Of a DNA stretch of 12,527 nucleotides, positions 7,035 to 12,527 are shown one piece after another. Location: assembly GCA_007116525.1 (NCBI GenBank), contig SKIH01000007.1, positions 1 to 12,527 of the forward strand. The letters are read 5' to 3'. The stretch's first letter is position 1. Each line of letters opens with the position of its first letter. The position numbers were made by a program, and so were the translations under genes. Below the pieces are notes generated by a model that was not told the origin of the DNA, searched no databases, and saw only the letters and a list, made by a program, of their open reading frames with translations. Source of the stretch: Bacilli bacterium (GTDB lineage: Bacteria > Bacillota_I > Bacilli_A > RF39 > UBA660).

Positions 7035-8057
7035 ATGAAAAATATATATGGTATTACGATAGATGAATTAGAAGATTATTTAACTTCTATATCTGAACAA
7101 AAATTCAAAAAAGATCAGATATTTAATTGGGTTTATAAAAAGAAAATAAAAGATTTTTCTAGTATGAGAAACATCAAAAAAGAAACACTTGCAAAATTAG
7201 ATGAAGACTTTTACTTTGGAAACATAAAGTTAGTTTCTAAAAAAGAAGGAAAAGATGTTTCGAAGTATTTATTTAAACTTGAAGATGGTCTCACAATAGA
7301 AGCAGTTTTAATGTATCAAAATTATGGCAATAGTTTATGCATTTCTACACAAGTTGGATGTAATATGAATTGCTTGTTTTGCGAAAGTGGTAAACTAAAA
7401 AAAGTTCGAAATTTAAAAGCATCTGAAATGGTAATGCAAATTTTGGAAGTTGAAAAAGAAATCCAAAATAGAGTTTCTCACGTCGTTTTAATGGGTATCG
7501 GTGAACCATTTGATAATTATGAGGAAGTTGTTAAGTTTTTAGAAATAGCAAACAATAATAAAGGTATTGATATAGGTGCAAGACATATTACAGTATCTAC
7601 TTGTGGGATAACTCCTAAAATAATTGATTTTGCCAATTTAAATACTCAAGTTAATTTAGCAATATCTCTTCATGCAGCGGATAATGAAACAAGAGATAAG
7701 TTAATGCCGATTAATAAAGCATATGACATTAATAGTTTAATAGAAGCTTTAAAGTATTATATTAGTAAAACAAATAGAAGAGTAACTTTTGAATATATTA
7801 TGTTAAAAGACATAAATGACTCAAAAGAAGATGCAATTAAGTTAGCTAAACTGATTAAAGGGATGAATGCTTATGTTAATTTAATCCCTTACAATGAGAC
7901 TAGTGCTAAACTAAGTAAAACTAGTAAAGAAGATGTTTTAAAATTTTATGATGTATTAAAAAAACAAAAAATAAATGTGACAGTTAGAAGAGAATTTGGT
8001 GAAGAGGTCTTAGCGGCTTGTGGCCAATTGAAATCGAAATATGAGGAGGATAAGTGA
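7035..8057 (+). CDS. rlmN: Dual-specificity RNA methyltransferase RlmN (radical SAM)
   Basis: RlmN methylates C2 of adenine 2503 in 23S rRNA and, in studied bacteria, A37 of some tRNAs, improving decoding accuracy. It is a cytoplasmic [4Fe-4S] radical SAM enzyme. The 340 residues contain the cluster motif C-x3-C-x2-C (Cys109, 113, 116), the preceding cysteine of the LCISTQVGC block (Cys102, equivalent to E. coli Cys118), MGIGEPFDNY for SAM binding, SLHA, and the C-terminal ACGQL with the methyl-carrying Cys329. After the cluster the usual FCATGxxGxxRNL reads FCESGKLKKVRNL, a variant with Glu and extra lysines. AGGTGA (7026-7031) sets the start. Its TGA stop overlaps the next gene's ATG by one base (TGATG), implying coupled translation. 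The related Cfr enzyme (C8 methylation) is less likely, given the housekeeping context. Confidence 0.94.
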   Translation: MKNIYGITIDELEDYLTSISEQKFKKDQIFNWVYKKKIKDFSSMRNIKKETLAKLDEDFYFGNIKLVSKKEGKDVSKYLFKLEDGLTIEAVLMYQNYGNSLCISTQVGCNMNCLFCESGKLKKVRNLKASEMVMQILEVEKEIQNRVSHVVLMGIGEPFDNYEEVVKFLEIANNNKGIDIGARHITVSTCGITPKIIDFANLNTQVNLAISLHAADNETRDKLMPINKAYDINSLIEALKYYISKTNRRVTFEYIMLKDINDSKEDAIKLAKLIKGMNAYVNLIPYNETSAKLSKTSKEDVLKFYDVLKKQKINVTVRREFGEEVLAACGQLKSKYEEDK

Positions 8058-8803
8058 TGGAACATTTTTATATTACCGATGCTGGTAAAGTAAGAGACCA
8101 AAATGAAGATAGTGTAATTATAGTTGAAAATGCCAGTAATGAAGTCTTGTTAGCTGTTGCTGATGGAATGGGCGGTCACTGTGGTGGTGCAATTGCCTCA
8201 TCTCTCGCAATTTCTCATATTGGTAAGAGATTTAAAGAAATGGGAAAAGTAGGAAATAAGGAAGATGCTGTTAATTGGCTGAAAGAAGCAGTAAGTGAAG
8301 CAAACTTCTCGTTATATAAATATACTTCTGAACATCCAGAGAGTGTTGGTATGGGGACAACTTTAGTAGTTGCTATATTAACAAATGATTTTTTGATTTT
8401 CGGGAATATAGGAGACAGTTCGGGTTATGTTGTTAAACAAAAGAAGTTGCACAAAATAACAACCGATCATACATTAGTTAATTTGCTTGTTAAAAGTGGA
8501 GAATTGACTGAGAAAGAAGCAAAAGATCATCCAAGAAAAAATGTACTAATGAGAGCTTTAGGTGCTAATACTAGTGTTGAAATGGATATATTTGATGTTG
8601 AGAATGATGTCGATGGGATTCTTTTGTGCAGCGATGGTCTAACTAATATGCTTGATGATAGTCAAATCGAAAGAGTTTTAGAAGAAGACTTAACAGAAGA
8701 AGAAAAAGTAAAAAAATTAATATTAAAAAGTAATAATAGGGGTGGAAATGACAACATTTCTGTTGCATATTTGAATAAAGCGGGTGATATAAGTGATAAC
8801 TAA
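8057..8803 (+). CDS. prpC: PP2C-family Ser/Thr protein phosphatase (PrpC/Stp type)
   Basis: This metal-dependent phosphatase removes phosphate from proteins phosphorylated by the PASTA kinase encoded just downstream. The 248 residues show RDQNED (13-18, with phosphate-binding Arg13 and metal ligand Asp18), VADGMGGH (34-41), GMGTT (98-102), IGDS (118-121), HPRKNVLMRALG (158-169), CSDGL (191-195) and GGNDNIS (229-235), so all main metal ligands are present. One oddity: the usual GDSRAY reads GDSSGY, losing the near-invariant arginine. I choose the ATG at 8057, 7 bases after GAGGAGG (8043-8049); a GTG at 8054 is possible but only 4 bases away. It overlaps the rlmN stop by one base and the kinase start by 11 bases, a typical co-translated phosphatase-kinase pair. 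No membrane segment is seen. Confidence 0.95.
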   Translation: MEHFYITDAGKVRDQNEDSVIIVENASNEVLLAVADGMGGHCGGAIASSLAISHIGKRFKEMGKVGNKEDAVNWLKEAVSEANFSLYKYTSEHPESVGMGTTLVVAILTNDFLIFGNIGDSSGYVVKQKKLHKITTDHTLVNLLVKSGELTEKEAKDHPRKNVLMRALGANTSVEMDIFDVENDVDGILLCSDGLTNMLDDSQIERVLEEDLTEEEKVKKLILKSNNRGGNDNISVAYLNKAGDISDN

Positions 8804-10508
8804 GGGTCAAAAAATAAATGAAAGATATGAAATATTAAGATCGATTGGTGAAGGTGGGATGGCTAATGTTTATCTTGCCAAAGATACGATTTTAGATAGA
8901 TTAGTAGCAGTTAAAATATTAAGAGGGGACTTATCTAATGATGATAAATTTGTTAGAAGATTTCAAAGAGAAGCAATTTCATCTTCTAGTTTATCTCATC
9001 CTAATATTGTAGAGATGTATGATGTTGGAGAAGATAGTGATAAATATTATATCGTTATGGAATATGTTCAAGGAAAAACATTGAAAAATTTAATTAAAAG
9101 AAGAGGTGCATTAACTTTAGATGAAACACTGGACATAATGACACAATTAACAGAAGGTATTTCACATGCTCATGATGGTTATATTATTCATAGAGATATA
9201 AAACCTCAAAATGTTATGATACTCGATGATGGCATGGTTAAAATTACTGATTTTGGTATTGCTATGGCGTTGAATGGTGATGAGTTAACTCAAACTAATA
9301 GTGTTATGGGTTCGGTTCATTATTTACCACCAGAACAAGCTAATGGTACAGGTTCTACTATAAAAAGCGATGTGTATTCACTAGGAATATTAATGTATGA
9401 ACTTTTAACAGGAAGAATACCTTTTAAAGGTGAAAATGCTGTTGAAATAGCAATCAAACAAATGAAAGATAAAATGCCTAGTGTACGTGCTGTAAAACCA
9501 GAGATACCACAAAGTGTTGAGAATATAATTTTAAAAGCATGTGCTAAAAATCCTAAAAATAGATATGAATCAGCAAAGGAGATGTTGGAAGACTTGAAAA
9601 ATTGTTTGAATGAAGAGAGAAAAACCGAAAAAAGACATGTATATGTTCATCCTGAACAAGAAGTAGAAAAAACGAAAAAATTATCTAATTTAAATCCTTT
9701 TAAATCAGAGAAGTCTAATAGTAATAAAGAATTTAATAAAAAACCATTAATAATCGGTGGGATTGTGTTTCTTGCAATGTTGATTTTAATTACTATAGTA
9801 GCGCTAGTGCTCCCATTATTTTCAAGAGTTCCAGAAGTAAGGGTGCCAGATGTTTCTGGATTAAGTTACTTAGAGGCAGAAGAAATTTTATTAGACCACG
9901 GTTTATTAATCTCTCTTGATGAGGAGACAGAATATTCTGAAACAATCGAAGAGGGATATATAGTTGCTACTAGTCCAAGAGCAAGTAGATTAGTTAAAGA
10001 AGGAACAGAAATCACTTTAATAATATCTCTTGGAAGTAATCAGTTCGTGTTAGAAGATTATACTGGTAGAAATATTTTTGAAGTTAAGGCAATATTAGAA
10101 ACTAATGGTATTATTGTCGAAGAAGAAATTAAAGAAGTAGATAATATAGAAAATTTAACGGAGTTCACTATTGTTGATCAAATGCCGAAAGAAGGAGAAG
10201 CAATTAGCGAAGGAGATGTAGTTACGCTATATTTACCAGAGTTAATAGTGGAGTATCCTGACTTTAGAGAAGAAGGTTGGACAGAAGAGCAAGTTAGAAA
10301 TTTTGCAGATCAATATAATATAGAACTCACTGTTGATTATAAAGAAACAGATGAACTTTCAGACAGCTTTGTTTTGGATCAAAGTAGAGCTCCAGGAACA
10401 ACCGTTAGATCACATGTTATGCTTAGAGTTACAGTAGCGGTTGAACCTGAGGAAGAAGAAGTAGAAGAAATCAATAATAATGATGAGGAAATAGATGCAC
10501 AAGGGTAA
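8793..10508 (+). CDS. prkC: PASTA-domain Ser/Thr protein kinase (PrkC/Stk type)
   Basis: This is a membrane-bound kinase that senses muropeptides or lipid II outside the cell and phosphorylates cytoplasmic targets in wall synthesis, division and translation. The kinase domain spans about 12-273: glycine loop GEGGMA (19-24), Lys41 in VAVKIL, HRDIKPQN (133-140), DFG (153-155), and an activation loop with Thr166, Thr168 and Ser170 followed by GSVHYLPPEQ. A Lys/Glu-rich linker (about 278-318) leads to one membrane helix (319-343). Outside are about three PASTA repeats (about 349-414, 418-485, 488-555); the first is the most canonical (VPDVSGLS...) and the third the most diverged. The C-terminus is acidic, 11 Asp/Glu in the last 24 residues. 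The start is GTG at 8793, with GGGTGAT (8782-8788) four bases upstream, inside the phosphatase gene. The 3' end overlaps rsgA by 14 bases. Confidence 0.95.
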   Translation: MITKGQKINERYEILRSIGEGGMANVYLAKDTILDRLVAVKILRGDLSNDDKFVRRFQREAISSSSLSHPNIVEMYDVGEDSDKYYIVMEYVQGKTLKNLIKRRGALTLDETLDIMTQLTEGISHAHDGYIIHRDIKPQNVMILDDGMVKITDFGIAMALNGDELTQTNSVMGSVHYLPPEQANGTGSTIKSDVYSLGILMYELLTGRIPFKGENAVEIAIKQMKDKMPSVRAVKPEIPQSVENIILKACAKNPKNRYESAKEMLEDLKNCLNEERKTEKRHVYVHPEQEVEKTKKLSNLNPFKSEKSNSNKEFNKKPLIIGGIVFLAMLILITIVALVLPLFSRVPEVRVPDVSGLSYLEAEEILLDHGLLISLDEETEYSETIEEGYIVATSPRASRLVKEGTEITLIISLGSNQFVLEDYTGRNIFEVKAILETNGIIVEEEIKEVDNIENLTEFTIVDQMPKEGEAISEGDVVTLYLPELIVEYPDFREEGWTEEQVRNFADQYNIELTVDYKETDELSDSFVLDQSRAPGTTVRSHVMLRVTVAVEPEEEEVEEINNNDEEIDAQG

Positions 10509-11328
10509 GATTGTAAAATTAATTAGTAATGACTATACGGTTTTAAAAGATAACGAAAGGTTTATTTGTAAACCAAGAGGCAAGTTTAGAAAAGACGGTG
10601 TTAAGCCTGCTGTTGGTGATGATGTTGTTTTTGATGCGCAAAGTTTAGTAATAAATGAAGTTTTGAAAAGAAAAAATCAACTTGTTAGACCAAATGTTAA
10701 GAATGTAGACCAAGTTATTATTATAATGTCTTTAAAAGAACCAGAGTTTTCTACTAACTTATTAGATAAATTATTAGCTACAATAGAGTTTAATAATATA
10801 GATATAGTTATTTGTATTACTAAAAAAGATTTAGTATCTAAAGAAGAGTTTAAAAGGTTAAATGAAATAATAAATTATTATAAAAAAATAGGATATAAAT
10901 TATTCTTTAATGATGAAATAGAAAAAATTAAGAAAATATTTAATAATAAGATATCTGTTTTCACTGGTCAAACAGGAGCTGGCAAATCAACTTTATTAAA
11001 CATGATAGATTCATCACTAGATTTAAAAACAGGTGAGATATCTAAAGCTCTTGGTAGAGGAAAACATACTACTAGACACGTTGAATTATTAGAAATCGAA
11101 GGTGGTTTAGTAGCGGACACTCCTGGATTTTCATCACTTGATTTTACTGACATGAGTAAAAGTGATATTAGAGATTCTTTTGTAGATTTTAATAAATACA
11201 GGTATGAATGTGAGTATAGTGATTGTATGCATTTAGAAGAGAAAAAATGCGCTATTAAAGAAAAAGTTAAACAAGGTGAAATTTTGAAAACAAGGTATGA
11301 AAATTATATTAAGTTTATAAAGGAGTAG
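10495..11328 (+). CDS. rsgA: Small ribosomal subunit biogenesis GTPase RsgA
   Basis: RsgA is a GTPase that binds the 30S subunit late in assembly and helps mature the decoding centre. The 277 residues (family usually 290-350, so compact) have an OB fold (about 1-65) and a circularly permuted GTPase order, the family hallmark: G4 TKKD (109-112) comes before G1 GQTGAGKST (158-166), then G3 DTPG (208-211). The C-terminal zinc knuckle uses Cys239, Cys244, His246 and Cys252. GRGKHTTRH, the switch region after G1, is intact. GAGG (10485-10488) is 6 bases before the ATG, which lies inside the kinase gene, so translation is probably coupled. In other Bacillota RsgA is linked to the PASTA kinase and can be its substrate, which fits the neighbourhood. 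Confidence 0.95.
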   Translation: MHKGKIVKLISNDYTVLKDNERFICKPRGKFRKDGVKPAVGDDVVFDAQSLVINEVLKRKNQLVRPNVKNVDQVIIIMSLKEPEFSTNLLDKLLATIEFNNIDIVICITKKDLVSKEEFKRLNEIINYYKKIGYKLFFNDEIEKIKKIFNNKISVFTGQTGAGKSTLLNMIDSSLDLKTGEISKALGRGKHTTRHVELLEIEGGLVADTPGFSSLDFTDMSKSDIRDSFVDFNKYRYECEYSDCMHLEEKKCAIKEKVKQGEILKTRYENYIKFIKE

Positions 11329-11332
11329 TTAT

Positions 11333-11974
11333 ATGAAAGTATCAGTATCGATATTGTCTTTAGAACAAAACATAAGAAAAGAAGTTAATAAACTAGCACA
11401 AACTAGTGCGGATTATATGCACTTAGATATTATGGATAAAGAGTTTGTTAAAAATCGTAGTTGGAATTACAAAGAAATTAAACTTTTATTAAAAGGCGTT
11501 AAAAAACCTTATGATGTTCATTTGATGGTTTGCGATTTAAAATCATATATAGATGATTTTAAGAAGTTAAAGCCAGAGTTCATTACTTTTCATTTAGAAG
11601 CGATCGATGATATTGATTTTTATATAAATTACATTAAAAAACTAAAAATAAAAGTAGGACTATCTATTAAACCTGATACTGATATAACTAAATTATTACC
11701 ATATTTAGACAAAATTGATTTAGTTTTAGTAATGAGTGTTCACCCTGGGTTTGGTGGACAAAAATTTATTGATGAATCAATTTTCAAAGTAGAATATTTA
11801 ACACAAGTTAGAATGGATAATGATTATAATTTTATGATTTCAGTAGATGGTGGGGTTGATGATGTGACTGTTAGAAGAGTAGCTGAAGCTGACATGGTAG
11901 TGTCTGGAAGTTACATAACATCAAGCGATAACTACGAAGAGGCTATAGAGTCTTTGAGATTGAAAAACAACTAG
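11333..11974 (+). CDS. rpe: Ribulose-phosphate 3-epimerase (divergent)
   Basis: Rpe interconverts ribulose-5-phosphate and xylulose-5-phosphate in the pentose phosphate pathway; it is a cytoplasmic TIM barrel. The 213 residues have the four metal ligands His30, Asp32, His63 and Asp172 in YMHLDIMD, DVHLMV and SVDGGV, and the flexible phosphate loop MSVHPGFGGQKF (134-145), then SGSYI (191-195) for phosphate binding. It differs from typical Rpe in that MDGxFVPN reads MDKEFVKN and the GVALNP strand reads GLSIKP, so it is a diverged branch with an intact active site. AAAGGAG (11319-11325) lies 7 bases before the ATG, and 4 bases separate it from the rsgA stop. It ends the rlmN unit. thiN, its usual downstream neighbour in Bacillus, is absent. 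Confidence 0.92.
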   Translation: MKVSVSILSLEQNIRKEVNKLAQTSADYMHLDIMDKEFVKNRSWNYKEIKLLLKGVKKPYDVHLMVCDLKSYIDDFKKLKPEFITFHLEAIDDIDFYINYIKKLKIKVGLSIKPDTDITKLLPYLDKIDLVLVMSVHPGFGGQKFIDESIFKVEYLTQVRMDNDYNFMISVDGGVDDVTVRRVAEADMVVSGSYITSSDNYEEAIESLRLKNN

Positions 11975-11988
11975 GTTTATGCTATAAT
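11960..11988 (+). promoter_or_regulatory. Promoter of the LtaS-like gene
   Basis: TTGAAA (11960-11965) and the extended -10 TGCTATAAT (11980-11988) are spaced 17 bases apart. This is one of the best promoters in the window. The -35 lies in the last codons of rpe. The expected start near 11995 is 8 bases before GAGGTGA (12003-12009). Confidence 0.75.
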
Positions 11989-11999
11989 GTTTCCTAGTT
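11969..11999. repeat. Inverted repeat around the ltaS -10 element
   Basis: AACTAGG (11969-11975) and CCTAGTT (11993-11999) form a perfect 7-base inverted repeat with a 17-base spacer holding the -10. The left arm contains the rpe stop codon (11972-11974), and the right arm contains the inferred transcript start. No T-run follows, so it is a poor intrinsic terminator; an operator or chance are the alternatives. Confidence 0.45.
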
Positions 12000-12012
12000 T
12001 GTGAGGTGAAAC

Positions 12013-12527
12013 ATGTTAGAAAAAATTAATAATAATATAAGAAATATAATTTCTAAACTGGAGAAAAAAGAAGTTAAAATTATAATTGATGAATTGAAAA
12101 AAACATCAAAAAATTATTTTAAAACAAATGTTCTTTTTTCAACATTTTTAATTACATCATTAATCAATGCTTATTTGATTAGACACTTTACAGTTGGAAA
12201 TTATTTTGATATAAATCCAATGTTAGCTGACTTAGCAGTAATACTTATAATTGGATCTTTCGGTTACTTTGTTAAACCGGAACATCAATTTAAGTATTTT
12301 ATGTTTTGGTCGGTTGTTTTTACTACAGTGTGTATTACAAATTCTCTTTATTACACTAATTTTAAATCTTTTGTTTCAGTATCCTTGCTTGCAACATCCA
12401 CTCAATTAGTCGATGTTGGTGATGCAATCATTGAAAACATCCTACAGTTTAGAGATTTATCATATTTATGGCAAGTAGCAGCTATGGTTTTTGTTCATAA
12501 AAAGTTAAAAGGTAAAGCTTATTATGA
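12013..12527 (+). CDS. LTA synthase (LtaS)-like membrane protein, N-terminal part
   Basis: This is the first 171 residues of a gene cut by the window end. Enzymes of the LtaS family polymerise glycerol phosphate from phosphatidylglycerol into lipoteichoic acid with an extracellular sulfatase-fold domain; that domain is not in the window. What is seen: a charged cytoplasmic N-terminus of about 38 residues, hydrophobic segments at about 39-59, 72-88 and 95-112, then NSLYYTNFKSFVSVSLLAT (110-128), QLVDVGDAI (131-139) and a DLSYLW stretch (148-153). The N-x2-YY and LLATxxQxxDVGDA patterns are what I associate with the LtaS membrane domain. GAGGTGA (12003-12009) is 3 bases before the ATG, normal for this pairing register. 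It has its own promoter overlapping the end of rpe. Assignment rests on the membrane part only, so another sulfatase-family phosphotransferase remains possible. Confidence 0.75.
   Translation, partial: MLEKINNNIRNIISKLEKKEVKIIIDELKKTSKNYFKTNVLFSTFLITSLINAYLIRHFTVGNYFDINPMLADLAVILIIGSFGYFVKPEHQFKYFMFWSVVFTTVCITNSLYYTNFKSFVSVSLLATSTQLVDVGDAIIENILQFRDLSYLWQVAAMVFVHKKLKGKAYY

Noticed and set aside
8054..8056. GTG as start of the phosphatase
   Set aside because: The ATG at 8057 is 7 bases from GAGGAGG, against 4 for the GTG, and ATG is the stronger start.
8055..8057. TGA read as tryptophan (mollicute code)
   Set aside because: Read-through would fuse rlmN to a 12-residue out-of-frame tail after its conserved C-terminus, while the standard reading gives a normal RlmN end and a TGATG junction.
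10968..11153. Minus-strand frame inside rsgA
   Set aside because: It is antisense to the GTPase motifs and has no start signals.

Overview
The window is about 12.5 kb of AT-rich DNA packed with housekeeping genes. It most likely comes from a low-GC Bacillota (Bacilli-type) bacterium. The supporting signs are strong AGGAGG/GGTGAT Shine-Dalgarno sites, AGA-dominated arginine codons, and the priA-fmt-rlmN-PP2C-PASTA kinase-rsgA-rpe gene order familiar from Bacillus relatives. The cell is probably walled and Gram-positive: there is a FemX-type peptidoglycan-bridge enzyme, a PASTA kinase and a lipoteichoic-acid-synthase-like gene. TGA is a stop (rlmN ends with TGA inside a TGATG junction), so this is not a code-4 mollicute. 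The exact lineage cannot be read from the sequence; an uncultured gut Bacilli/RF39-like or Erysipelotrichia-like genome is a guess.

Layout. Positions 1-59 hold the last codons of an unidentified rightward gene. A hairpin terminator (59-92) separates it from the leftward femX-like gene (91-1332). A divergent promoter region (1333-1464) serves femX and enolase (eno, 1465-2697). Eno converges with a leftward unrecognised gene (2694-3422): their stop codons overlap inside one shared hairpin terminator. A second divergent promoter region (3423-3511) serves that gene and priA (3512-5659). Then, all rightward: fmt (5712-6674), secG (6731-6943, followed by a terminator), and a tight unit rlmN, PP2C phosphatase, PASTA kinase, rsgA, rpe (7035-11974) with overlapping or nearly abutting genes. 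Last comes an LtaS-like membrane enzyme cut off by the window end (12013 onward).

How the genes work together. PriA restarts replication; Fmt makes initiator formyl-Met-tRNA; SecG belongs to the Sec translocon; RlmN and RsgA act on the ribosome. The phosphatase/kinase pair is the reversible Ser/Thr phosphorylation system that senses cell-wall fragments. FemX-like and LtaS-like proteins build wall peptides and teichoic acid. Compared with the well-known Bacillus arrangement (priA-def-fmt-rsmB-rlmN-prpC-prkC-rsgA-rpe-thiN), def, rsmB and thiN are absent, secG sits where rsmB would be, and ltaS follows rpe.

Points of note: two start-codon corrections (eno and fmt); a recurring promoter style with an extended -10 (TGnTATAAT) placed so close to the gene that the inferred transcript starts at or just before the ribosome binding site; stop codons built into terminator hairpins; an orphan protein with no family I recognise; and an inverted repeat around the ltaS -10. 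I found no CRISPR array, tRNA, rRNA, riboswitch, insertion sequence or phage genes.
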